Of a stretch of 64,000 nucleotides of DNA, positions 48,769-60,418 are shown piece after piece. Under the pieces are notes generated by a model, which was not told the DNA's origin, made no database searches, and was given only the letters and a program-made list of their open reading frames with translations. Numbering within the stretch: position 1 is the first letter of the stretch; each line of letters opens with the position of its first letter. The position numbers and the translations under genes were made by a program. Source of the DNA: Purshia tridentata (taxonomy: Eukaryota; Streptophyta; Magnoliopsida; Rosales; Rosaceae); contig QANT01004533.1 in the NCBI GenBank assembly GCA_003254885.1, positions 1 to 64,000 on the forward strand, written 5' to 3'.

Positions 48769-50811
48769 ATGGGGACAACAAAGGTTGCAGCACTACCAAT
48801 AGTGGGGATGATGTTGGCTGAGTGTGCCCAAGCTGGGCTAATGATAGTCAGCAAAGCAGCTATGTCTACTGGTATGAGCAACCTCATCTTTGTCTGTTAC
48901 TCCAACGCTCTAGCCTCCCTCATCCTCCTCCCTACTTCTTTAGCCTTCCACCGCAGGTAAGTCACTATATCTCACTCTTTCTCAAATACCCATAAATAGA
49001 GGTCGACTTTCCATTATATTTTAATTGAAAGGCCACCATGATCACAAATTCACAATTCACAAATTAATTCCTTTCTTTGCTCTTATATTCTTGGTAGATC
49101 AGAGCTGCCTCCTCTTACTTTCTCTATCCTCTGTTGGTTCTTCTTGCTTGGTCTACTTGGGTAAGTTACGATTTTTATCTACCCAATATAGCAAATTAAA
49201 GATTGCATTTTTTTGGGGGCTTTTCTGGTTTTGTTTATGCAAGTTTTGTGGGTTTGATGGATATGATTTTGCAGATGCGTTGCGCAGTTTGTTGGGTATG
49301 CTGGGATTAATTTTAGCTCTCCCACTCTTGGCACGGCTATGCTCAACCTTGTTCCAGCTTTTACCTATTTACTTGCAGTTATCTTCAGGTCATGCCTTCC
49401 TCTTATTACTCACACCCTCTACGGTTACCTATTTAACTTTTGTCTTGATGGAAACTATTTTAGCTTGTATTTCCGTTCTATAAGTAAATTGAGTCCCAGA
49501 GATAATCATCCAAATAATCATCCAAAAAAAAACCTCAAGATATTAGGTTGAGTTTTAGTATGTGAATCTAATGTTCTTAGAGGTTTCTGGAGAAGAATCA
49601 TTGTAAAGAGTTCAATTATCCAGTTTTCCTGTTTCCAACGAGAATTTCACAGATGATCTTTGTCCCATTTCAGATAAGAGCTATACATTGCAATTTTGAG
49701 ACAATGGTAGACCATAGACTGGTAATGTTACACTGTCACGCATTTCTAAATTCATTCAATTGGGTCATTTCAGAATGGAAAGAATTGATTGCAGAAGCTT
49801 CAGTAGCCTAGCTAAATCCTTGGGAACAATAGTTTCTATTTCAGGGGCTTTCATTGTGACTCTTTACAAGGGAACCCCACTTCTCATGGCATCCTCTACT
49901 GATATATTGTCTCATGAGCAACTTTTCTTGCAACAGTCAAACTGGGTCATTGGAGGAATGCTCCTTGGGGTTTATTGTGTGTTGGCCTCTGCATGGATTA
50001 TTGTACAGGTGAAAACTGTCAAATTTAAAAAACCTCATGAAACTGTTGAATTTGGTTAAAAAATTAATACTAGTTACTATTCTTTTTCTGTGTTTCAGGC
50101 ATCAGTCCTAAAGAAATACCCGGCAGAGCTAATTATGGTCTTTTATTATTGCTTCTTTGTTGCTATTCAATCTACAGTTGTCTCTTTGATTGTAGAAAGA
50201 GACCTAAGTGCTTGGGGATTAGAACCTAAAATAAGGTTGATTGCTGTTCTATACTCGGTAATCAGATAACCTAACCCAACCATGATATACATACCTATTG
50301 CATTGAAATATCTGCTTAAACATGAACCTAAATTGCTCAAGTTTCAAATTATTTTTGTTGCAGGGAGTCTTTGGCTCAGCATTCCAGGTTGGTGTATCTA
50401 CATGGTGCCTTAACAGGACAGGGCCTGTTTTTGTGGCTATGTTCAAGCCTTTTGGGATCGTCATTGCAGTTGCCATTGGTGTTACCTTTTTAGGGGATAC
50501 TTTATACCTTGGAAGGTAGGGTTTCTAAATATCATGTTTCATAATTTCTATAACATCTAATCCTGTTGATTGAGAGACATCAATTTTGTTCGTGTTGCAA
50601 AATCCAAAAGTACATAATTCATCATCATATATAGTTTACACTTGCTGAATGATGCAGTTTGATAGGAGCAATTGTAATTGTCACTGGATTTTATTCTGTG
50701 ATGTGGGGTAAAGCCAAGGAAGAGACGATCGATGCTGACGCAGGGGCTAAGAGGATGGCATCAAACAGACAACAGGTCCCTCTATTGCAAAACAGTATTG
50801 AAGAAATCTAG
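48769..50811 (+). CDS. WAT1-related protein (copy C), 7 exons, intact
   Basis: Exons 48769-48956, 49098-49160, 49275-49388, 49774-50008, 50099-50257, 50364-50515, 50658-50811; 1065 nt, 354 aa. Same exon phases as copy B (exons 3, 5 and 6 are 114, 159 and 152 nt in both). Landmarks: VSKAAMSTGMSNLIFVCYSN, NFSSPTLGTAMLNLVPAFTY, GTIVSISGAFIVTLYKGTPL, NWVIGGMLLGVYC, GPVFVAMFKPFGIVIAVAIG and GDTLYLG at the exon 6-7 junction, then ending in VPLLQNSIEEI. Two EamA domains at roughly residues 12-150 and 185-325. It is the closest intact relative of pseudogene A in exon 6 wording. Predicted multi-pass transporter of the plasma membrane or tonoplast; substrate unknown. Confidence 0.93.
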
Positions 50812-52761
50812 AAGCCTTTTACAGTACATCGCACATAAGGTGTCTCTTGCGAAACAAAATGGGAACTCCCTGCTGCTTTTCTCTTAGATGATTCTTTTAG
50901 AATGCTACCCTTCTATCATTTTCAAAAATTGGGATAGGTTATTGTGGGAATTGTTTTGCTCAGGCCATGCCCATTGAGAATAAGTCACCCCAAGTTTTGC
51001 AGGAAACTTGGGCCTAAAGAACCATTTGTTATAGTCTAGCTCGGGTCAATCATTTGGAACTAAGGTTTCTTTATCATCTTCTTTTTTCTTGAAGACTGTA
51101 ATCCTACATACAAGCAAAGGCAGTTTGTTGGTGTGACTGAGCATAGTTGCAAATTTACTGCATGTTGTGCACAGTGATACTACTACTGACAAAATATATG
51201 ATTTCTCTGTTTCATTTTAAATAATATCCAAGACAGAGTACTCATGTCAAAAGATTGTAATTTATATATAGCCTTACACTAACTGGCGTCTCATTGCATG
51301 AGGGGACATCTTTGTTGTCTAGCCATCAATGAACCTTTTGAACTAGCAAAGCGTTTATAATATATGATTTGTAGGGTTCCTCTGTATAATCTCTTGTTAA
51401 TGCTTAGTTTGATACTTTTATTTTCCAATGAGTTGCGTATAGGCATATGGACATTTATGTTTGACATTTTTCTGCATAATATTCCTAGAAATAACAGTTT
51501 ACTTTCTATACAATGTAGGGTCGTGAAGTGAACATGGGGAGCATGATCATAGATTGATTGAGTTTGCAGGGTCACAAATAATTCAAAGTCACCGTAAGAG
51601 CAACGGTTATGTGAAAGGCAGCTCCTTGTTTGGAAGTGAAATCTATTCTTTCTCTTTGGGTTCAGATGTATGATCGAACTCCTTCTTCCTTGGTTATATC
51701 AATTAAGGTAATAAGCTAATTAGGCTTGGGGGGAGGGATGGATATGCTGGCAAGGGACAAATTAAGTTCTTGAAGGACATATTTTCGATCCACTGTTTGA
51801 TTGAAACATATGTTGGCATCTTATGCTAGCCCGTTTAATCAAATAAAGAAATATAAGATATATTCACCCACTTTATTATTTTTGCTTAAATGAATATGGG
51901 TATTGAATTCAATATACTGGCCATTACTGGGTGAGTTCAATTTTGTGCAAGTGAAATATAATGCAGGCTCATTTGGACACGTGATAAACATATAAATTCA
52001 TGGGAATCAGGACATCTAGTTTGGAAATTTGCTAATATGTACAAGAGAAAAGTAATCAAAGGAAGAATCACTGCCATTTTTTTTGCAGTAACTGTGAGGT
52101 CTGAATGTTATCCAAGTTCTGAATTATCCCCTAGATAAATCCAATTCTTAGGACTAGGGATCCTTGCTAGTTGCTACTAGGGTGGACTTATGTATAAAAT
52201 AATAATTTGTTGGTTATTGGAAATGTTGAAAGGGTAATCCCAAAAGAGGACAGAAGTTCGTTTTGGGGTGGTGTGTATTTGTAAATTATTTAATAAGTCA
52301 TAAACCTAAACTAGGCATAATAAAAACAATTAAGTAATTAAAGGAAGTGAGGGAAACAAATCACAAATCACAAATGAATGAATGGTGAACATGTTCCCAA
52401 GTACCCTTTACTGACGAAAGCAATATGTATGTGTTGTGTGTATAAGAAATTAAGCTTAATATATTTGTCCCAGGTCAGCCTCCCAATTAAGCCATCAATA
52501 ATAAGCAAATAATGACGAAAATTAGTATTATAAGATCGAGTAGCTACTTCTCCTTTTCAAGTAGCTTCACCGTTTGATGAAGGGTTACACTTACACTTCC
52601 TCCCTCCATCCATAAATAGTAGTTGATCTTCCACACGTTGCTAGCTTCGTGTTAATTTGTGTCCTCGATCTTATTACAAGCAGCTAGCTAAGTTTAACAC
52701 ACAGCATATTCATGCAAGCTAGCTATATATCTATCATTTATCGATCGATCATAACGTAGTG
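50812..52761. other. Spacer between WAT1 copies C and D
   Basis: Roughly 1.95 kb of AT-rich DNA. The start should be copy C 3' UTR and the end the copy D promoter. No WAT1 fragment, coding gene or clear repeat is visible. Confidence 0.5.
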
Positions 52762-55061
52762 ATGAGGATGACTAGTGTTAAAGTGTGGGAACTAGTGGTG
52801 CCATTTACAGTGATGGTGATGATGGAAGGTTGTACTATTGCATTAACCATCTGGGCCAAAACTGCTATCACAAATGGCATCAGCCCTTTTGTTTTTGTTA
52901 TCTACACCCACGCCCTTTCCTCTCTCTTCCTCCTCCTCTATTCCTTCATCTTTCACTCCCCCTGCGCTCACAGTCACAGGTTAATTAATTAAGTCTCTCT
53001 CTATCTCCCTTAATTTGAACTTAATTCCAACTGCTTTTTCATCTCACTACGTATTATGCATGTCTTCTTCTTCTTCTTCTTCTTCATGTTAAAAAAGCAG
53101 AAGGCAAGAATCACAGCTCTTCAGCCTCACTCTCTTGGTGCGATTCTTCCTCTTGGGTTTAACAGGGTTTGTATGCTTCGTCTTTTCTCTCAAACTTTCG
53201 TACCTACGCATAACACACATTCACTTGATCAGCACCGCTCGATCGCAAAGGCCAAAGTCAAGGTACCATGATGGATGTACCCACCAAATTTTGCCTCATA
53301 ATCCATACCATCCATCCATGGATTCTCTAGTTGACCACCACAAGCCTTGGAATATTCTGGTATAATATTAAATAGTTGGCCTAGTCTTTTCACTTTGTGA
53401 GTTCAAGGGCAATCTTGTAAATGAACCCAAGCCTAAGCGTCAATGCATTGGACAAACGAACAACCAGTCTTTGTTTGATCAGTTGCAGCCAGGCCCAAAA
53501 GTTTTGTTTTGTTTTATCAGATTAATTAACAACTTGGGCACTCTGTATAATATGAAAAATTGTGTATCCTAATAATATTATTCATGGCATTGCATTTGTA
53601 GCATCAAATATTACTTCCTTTTAATATTCTTTGGTTTGGGTTTGGTAGGATAACAATATCTCAGAACCTTGGATTCCTGGGGCTAAGTTACAGTTCTCCA
53701 ATTGTTGTGTGTGCCATGGGCCTTATGATCCCAGCTTTTTCCTTCGTCCTCTCGGTCATGCTCAGGTACTTCATTCATTTTTCCATCAACTCTACAAGTA
53801 TATCTTCTTTTTCTTTCAATAAAATGAACCTTAATCTGTAATTAACTCATCATAAGTCAGAATAATTCATTGTTCTGCATAATTAATTAATGATTAAATT
53901 ATACCCAATATGCATAATTACAGGAGCACAAAGGTAGATTGGAGAAGCTCAAGCTTCCAAGCCAAAGTAAGTGGCACAATAATATCAGTAATGGGGGCAA
54001 TAATGGTGGAACTCTACAAGGGCCCATATATAAGAAAATCTTCAGTTTCTTTTTTTTCTTATTTACTCTTGGACAAACTACATTTGGTCTTCTCCTCTGC
54101 ACCAGAACATTGGGTTCTGGGTGGCATTTTACTTGCAGCAGCTTCTTTTTCTGTCACACTATGGAACATCATTCAAGTACGTAATTAATCACATTAATTG
54201 ATTACACATATTTGGTTTTTCTCATATGACTACATATGAATTGAAGTAGTACGTTGTTCTGTTTTTATTCGGTTTAGCTGGGCACTATGAAACTATATCC
54301 GGAACTGGAAGTAATGGAAGTGGCATCTTTTTATAGTATACTTGGGACAATCCAATGTGCAATACTGTCCTTATTCGTAGAAAGAAACCCAAGTGCTTGG
54401 AGATTAAGGCTCAACATGGACCTCCTTCTCATCATTTTAACAGTAATAATTTGATGAATTTGGCTTGCTAGCTAGTTCTGTGTATTATATTATGTGTATA
54501 TAATGGGATGGACTTGACAGACTGGTAATTGTGTACATGTATTTGTGCTGTGTTGTGTTATTGTAGGCAGCTTTTGGGGGTCTAGTTCGAAGTCGGGTTC
54601 ACAATTGGTGCATGAAGACGAAGGGCCCATATTATGTGCCACTGTTCAAGCCATTTGGCATTGTTTTTGCCACCGTCTTTGGTGTCAGCTTATCTGCAAA
54701 TAGTCTTCATTATGGAAGGTAAAAAAATATGTATACTAATTCCATAGATGTTGCTTAACTTACTGCCTCCATTATTTGCTTGGAAATTTTCTTTAGTAAT
54801 TGATTAATTTTTTTTTGTTTTTTTTTTTGGCCAGGAATTTTTTTTTTGTTTTGTTTTCAATCATAAGTAATAGTGAGAACTAATGGTTGCAGTGTGATAG
54901 GAGCAGTGGTCATTGGAATGGGTTATTTCATTATAATGTGGGGACAAATCAGAGAAGATGAAATACATGAAGATCAACAATGTGTTGATCAGATTCAGAG
55001 CCGGCAGGAATCAAATTCTGACTCCAAGGTCCCTCTGCTGCAAGAAGAAATGAGTGTATAG
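52762..55061 (+). CDS. WAT1-related protein (copy D), 7 exons, divergent
   Basis: Exons 52762-52979, 53101-53166, 53649-53765, 53924-54176, 54278-54442, 54567-54718, 54893-55061; 1140 nt, 379 aa. The same seven-exon plan as copies B and C, but much more diverged. Landmarks: AKTAITNGISPFVFVIYTHA, LVRFFLLGLTGITISQNLGF across the exon 2-3 junction, SYSSPIVVCAMGLMIPAFSF, WRSSSFQAKVSGTIISVMGA, PYYVPLFKPFGIVFATVFGV, then VVIGMGYFIIMWGQIREDE and the C-terminal KVPLLQEE motif. The exon 2-3 acceptor (GCAG at 53097-53100) is preceded by a CTT-rich tract. The donor at 54176 follows CAA rather than the usual CAG. Divergence suggests it is the oldest array member. Substrate unknown. Confidence 0.9.
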
Positions 55062-56344
55062 GTTTAATATTCTCACACAGGCCACAAATTAAACTGGAGA
55101 AGAAATTAATTAATAATCCGACATATATTAATTAGCATTCTCACTAGTAACTCTCATATCTCTAATTATGACATATACATGATGTGCAGAGCTTGGAGAT
55201 CAAGTCATCAAGCTTTATGATGATCTGGGTGTATATATGGAGAGAATCAAAGAGAAGATTAGATGATTTCAAATTAAGGGTGTTTGAAACATGTATCTAT
55301 GCTTCTTTTTTTTTATCAGATTGCATTGTTCTTTAGTTCTATTTTGTTTATAATTCAAATTTGAAATCTCTTTCTAACAAAAAGTGGGTCTACAAATTTG
55401 TTGCATGTATTGAATATGTGATGATTGTCTAGTCTTGATAAAATGAATTTAATGCTGATGGGCTAATGAGTAATTCCAGCCCAACAACACTTGGCCCACA
55501 TATATCGGAGTCACTAAGGTCCCCCCACAATTACCACCCTGGCCCAACGTACAGAAAATCGAAACAACCTAGCATACATCGCCATTGAAGAAACTTTACC
55601 TCTATTGTTTTTCCTTTTTATTTACCAGTTGCCAATAAATGTGATACAATTTGGTTGGTAGGTAAGAGTGTGAGGAGGGAATTAATTATTAGGTCAAATG
55701 AGGTAACTTCTGTGGGAATTGGGGAGGATCTCTCATTGCTGTGGTAATTTTGAAACCTCAAAAAAAAAAGCAAACTTGTAGTGTTCCAATGATAATTTAA
55801 AATCACACTATTCATTGTTAGCCCTTTAAATTGATTGTTCAGGGAAAAAATTTCATGAAACCATTCTATACGTACGTTTATTGTGTCTATCTAAATATTT
55901 TGAGAGATCTTAATAATATTACGTAGCAATATTGCTTCCCTAATGCATGAATTCCATGCTAAATTTAATGCCATTGCTTGTATCAAACACTCCTAGATAG
56001 TTTCGTAGTTGTTGATTGAAATTATTACTCCTAGCTATATAGATATATAGCATATATGCATGTTCAATTTAATTGTTATCACACATTCACACACCATAAA
56101 AAGTAATGTTTGCGATTGAGGACAATTATATATGAACCCAAGTACTGTGAGAAACTGATCACATGATATCATATAAAATAGTGCACAGCAGCTTAAAAAG
56201 ATACATAAAAGTTTAAACCAGGCAGCTAGCTTAATTAATTGATACGACTTGATTCATCTTATTTAATTATTATAAGTAGCTCATAATTAATTAAGGAAAA
56301 CTCCAATTAATTTAAAGGTAGCCTGGTTGGGGATAGATGAGGTT
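55062..56344. other. Intergenic DNA between WAT1 copy D and the MLP gene
   Basis: The two genes converge here, so both 3' UTRs probably lie within. No gene or repeat is supported. Confidence 0.4.
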
Positions 56345-56907
56345 CTAATTGGCCTTGAGAACGTAGTGATCGAGCTCTTGAAAGTTCTTGACAGCAAAAT
56401 CCTTGATAACGCTTGGTTCTGGAACCTCATGGTGTGCCTTCTCAAACACACTGGACCATTTCACCAGGCTTCCCTCTCCCTTGGGAGTTACAGTTAGGAC
56501 GCACTTGAAGCTCTTGTAGTACTTGAGCAGATCTCCATCAATCACTTGATAAGCCACTGTCTTGTTTGCTTCATCCACCAAATCGATCTTCTCTTTCGAC
56601 ACTTTAACAATTGGAGACCCTGCAATTCAAACAGACTAACATGTTATATTATGAACCATTAAGTAGTGATGAAAATCGTATCTAAATACCTAAATTCACA
56701 ATTGTCATTTACGTACGTACCTTCAGAATATGTTATGAGGCGAATGGAACCAACACCTTTTCCATCGCCTTCGAGGACATCAATGCTTTTGTAATCATGA
56801 GGAAAGGCCTTGGGGAAGACGGTGGTGGAGTCCCTGAGGCTTTCCCAGAACTTTTGGGCAGGTGCTTTCACTTCAACTTCTACATCAAGCTTTCCAGTTG
56901 AAGCCAT
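56345..56907 (-). CDS. MLP/Bet v 1-fold protein (MLP423-like), 2 exons
   Basis: Major latex protein-like member of the Bet v 1/PR-10 fold, a small cytosolic protein with a hydrophobic ligand cavity. Exon 1 is 56907-56721 and exon 2 about 56619-56345; 153 aa, the usual MLP size. The single phase-1 intron splits a Gly codon just after LITYSEG, the conserved intron site of this family. Landmarks: MASTGKLDVEVEVKAPAQKF, the glycine-rich loop EGDGKGVGSIR, KVSKEKIDLVDEANKT, and the C-terminal helix from EVPEPSVIKDFAVKNFQELD. The spacing of the domain and an upstream TATA box support the start. Ligand unknown. Resembles Arabidopsis MLP423 by wording and by position next to a PBL28-like kinase. Confidence 0.93.
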
Positions 56908-57355
56908 TGTAGCTATCTATCCAGCTAGAATATTACAATAATCAAAGGAAAATTGAGCAATTGATTAGCAGAGAATTACTTAAGACGGAGGTTGCTAGTT
57001 TGAGATTTCTAAGAAGTAGATTGGAGATGTATATATAGTATTTTCAGTACAGTGGTGGTCTTAAATTCAGTAGGAATAAGTTCAACTGCCACTTTTATTA
57101 GCCTCCCAACTCCATGATTAAGATTAAGAACCGAAAAATATTGATACCCATCACAACTATGCATGGATCACATGGCGCACCGCCTAGCATGGTGTAAGGC
57201 CGGGCCTAATCACTTTATTATTTAGTGCTTTTGTCGTCTGGCCGTGTTAAAAAGAACATGTTAGACCAACCTACAAAATTTCATTTTCCTTCGATTTTAC
57301 AATAATGTTTTACTATATATGATATATTAATTACCGTACAATATAATATAGAGTC
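56908..57355. other. Upstream region of the MLP gene
   Basis: Leader and promoter on the minus strand, including the TATA-like site below. Nothing else is recognisable. Confidence 0.4.
57029..57038 (-). promoter_or_regulatory. Probable TATA box of the MLP gene
   Basis: CTATATATAC on the minus strand about 125 bases upstream of the start codon, a normal distance for a plant TATA box plus leader. Confidence 0.5.
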
Positions 57356-58580
57356 CATTAGTTTTAAGCCCCAAATTTTATTGGACCTTAATTTTAAGCC
57401 ATAGCCCATTTTATATTTAGTCTTCAGCCATTAAAACAAAAAAGCCCAAGAATAACAAAAAATTTAAAACTGCTTGTAATTCAAAAACAGCTATCTCTCT
57501 CTGACTCACGCTCGATCGCACTCTCCAGCCATCAATTAATGTTTAGTCTATTTGACTTTAACTAATGGAAGAGCTTGTGATCAAATTGCTTGGGCATAAT
57601 TTCAGTTTGAACTATTAAGAATAAGTTGATGCTGAGTACTTAATTATTTGTGGATTGACTGACTTTAAATTGAGATAATTATACATTTTGTAATATCAAT
57701 GGGCTGTTAGAATACCTACATAATTAACAAATCTGTCAGGAAAATGCACTGAGAAGTTAATGTTATAATTCAATAGGTAAGTAGAAACCCCTGTTTATGA
57801 TACTAGAAAACTGTAACTCTTAATAAATATTTGAATAATAAACTGTAACTGTTAATGAAGTACATAGTTAAAACCCGTGTATGATAATTGTACCAGCAAT
57901 ATGTCCTAATAAAAAAAAAGGCAACGGTGACCTCAAGAATGATCACGTGCGAAGATCTTTGATTGCACGGTTTGCACTACATGTTTAATTACAAAATACC
58001 AAAAAATTGTAACTCTTAATGAATTATAAAATACTAGAAACTGTAACTCTTAATGAATTATAAACTACCAGAAAACTGTAACTCTTAATAAATATTTGAA
58101 TAATAAACTGTAACTGTTGCTGAATTATATAATATGAAACTTGTGTATGATATCAATTTACCAGCAATATGAATTACAAAGATAAGAGATGAGTGTCACG
58201 CCAATCGATTAGGGGCAAAGAATGGTCTCCTATGTTTTTTTTTTTGGCCAAAAAGATTATAACAAAAGAAAAAAATAATACAAGCCTGAGAGAGATGGCC
58301 TACTCCCAAAAAAAGTGAGAAACTGAGAAACAAGTCCAATATATACAAGCAATCTAATTATATATAGAGGGACCATCATCATGTATGTAAGATGAGCACG
58401 AACAATGTTCACTTATAGGTCTAAATTCATCTATGTATGGTTCTGCTTACTTAACAGCTAATCAACTCTCCTATTTTTATCACATAAAAAATACAATATT
58501 AAAATAAATAATGGCTTTAAACTAATAGTAATTAAAATAGTGGCTTAAGACTAAATAAGAAGCTTATTTGGGGCTTAGCA
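57356..58580. repeat. Unclassified repeat region with imperfect inverted ends and internal duplication
   Basis: The left end (AAGCCCCAAAT near 57369, then TTTAGTCTTCAGCCATTAAAA) recurs in inverse at the right end (ATTTGGGGCTTAG near 58569, GGCTTAAGACTAAATAAG near 58540). Inside, a ~100-bp block at ~57807-57905 recurs at ~58070-58170: both start AGAAAACTGTAACTCTTAAT and end ACCAGCAATATG. Additional AACTGTAACTCTTAATGAAT units lie between. Could be a non-autonomous DNA transposon; no transposase was seen. Confidence 0.4.
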
Positions 58581-58929
58581 GTAGTTTACAGTATAATATA
58601 ACTCTTCACCTATTACTAATTCATTTTTAGCTAAATACTCTAATTTCTTCAAAACAAGTAGGATTAATAGTTTGGGACCAAGAAATTAAAACTAATCCTA
58701 CTTTTTTTCCTTGATATTTTTTATCAGAAAAAAAATAAAATAAAAAAGAAAAAACTTTGTTAAATCTTAAAGGTAGTCCCACGGTGTATATGGTTTTATG
58801 TAATTTTAGATTTTTGTCGGATTTAAATTTTGGACCAAGATTTGATCTGATGCAATTAAGATCGGATTTCGATCATGATCGACCCAATCAATATATTGGA
58901 AAATCCTTGCTATTGGTACGTACCAGCAC
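58581..58929. other. AT-rich spacer
   Basis: No gene and no strong repeat seen. Confidence 0.35.
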
Positions 58930-59455
58930 TAAATAGCAACCAGTCGCACCTTCCATTTCGTACAACTAGAAATAACTGCTATTTATTTCGTCTGAATCAA
59001 GTCTTTTTATAAATATATATATATATGTTCAAATAAGTTTATTTATGAGATTTCTTGTGGAGTGCACTCCATATTATATTTTGATAATCTTAGGTTTTAA
59101 TTGGAGGATTGTCTTAGCAAAAAATTAGACAAATCGAAAACTATTTGACCATTAAATGATTTCCATTTTAAGTGTTTATCAAAAATATTTTGTTCTTTTC
59201 TATATTTGATCAAGATTAATTGTTAATTGTTTAATGGTTTTCAATTTAATTTTTTACAAGGATAGTTTTTGTATATAAATCTAAAAATAGACGATTCGAA
59301 TTTTAAAAATATTATATGAAGTCAGCTTCATGAGTGGATTCCTTAAATAAAATTAATTGAAGAATTTCTCAGCCTATATATATATATATAACTTGATTCA
59401 TACAGACGAAATAAATAGCAATTATTTCTGGTTGTACGAATAAACCATTTATACA
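58930..59455. mobile_element. Foldback MITE-like element, ~520 bp
   Basis: Left arm GTACAACTAGAAATAACTGC then TATTTATTTCGTCTGAATCAAG at about 58959-59001. The reverse complement of ~59391-59440 reads GTACAACCAGAAATAATTGC and TATTTATTTCGTCTG. Weaker pairing continues inward for about 200 bases per arm. It holds no coding sequence. Family not assigned. Confidence 0.65.
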
Positions 59456-60418
59456 TTGTTTTGTTTTGTTTTTTTATCTAGCAGAGTCTGAATCAAGTTA
59501 TGTATTGGTATTTACCCAAAATAATAATAATAATAATAATGTGTTGGCACTTGGCAGTCAGCTCATGTGATTTCGGAGAGCCTTTTTAGCACCGGATATG
59601 TGATGCTTTTTGGTAACTTGGGAATGAAATATTGGAATCTTATTACTTAGTAATTTTGGCATGTTCTATTCATAAAATTTCTCACATTTAAATATAATTT
59701 TATTACTTAGTAATTGAATCCCACACCATATAAAACAAATTAGCAAGATATATGGTAAACACACATTATCACATATAAATGCATAAAATTGGGTCCTACA
59801 TCGATGTTTGCTTGAAGTTATAATCAATGGACCATCCCCAATTTCGAAATTTCAATTATAATAAAATATATCGCTTCATATTAAGGAAAATAAAGTATAG
59901 TATAAAAAACTAGTAGAGGATGGTAGACAAACAGATGAAAACGGCCTCTCAACGACAACATTTTGGAAAAATTGTGAGAATGTGAATAAAAAGAGAGAGA
60001 AAGGAGACGTTGAAGCTGCAGCTTGCATTTCATTGTCAAGCAAAACTAAACGCACCCCACCACTTGCCATCCAATGTTAAGCAAGCAAGGCAATACCAAC
60101 TTTTCCTTTATGATGATCTTCTTTTTCTTTTTCTTCAAGTACTTGTAAATTTTTGTGACAAGTACAGGTTGTGGTTGGAATAGATGATTTGTCCTACTCA
60201 TCTAACTTGTTCACTTGCTCTGTACGTACTCTTGTTTTCTCATACCATCCCATCTCAATTTCAGGTTGATATCTCCTCTCCTACTCTCTCATGCATTCTA
60301 TGAACATTCTCTATACAATCCAATTATGTCCATTTCACATACCCTAATCAGTCATTTCAATTCTAAAACAAAGGATTAAAGATTGAATTTAAGGAGTTAG
60401 GAAGAACCATTTACCATT
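59456..60418. other. Upstream region of the PBL28-like gene
   Basis: Contains a short ATA trinucleotide run at about 59519-59540. The last ~300 bases are pyrimidine-rich and probably include the kinase 5' leader. No other gene is supported; the minus-strand frame at 59876-60070 shows no family features. Confidence 0.4.

Noticed and set aside
59876-60070. 64-codon minus-strand frame upstream of the kinase
   Set aside because: No family features; low-complexity Phe/Ser content.
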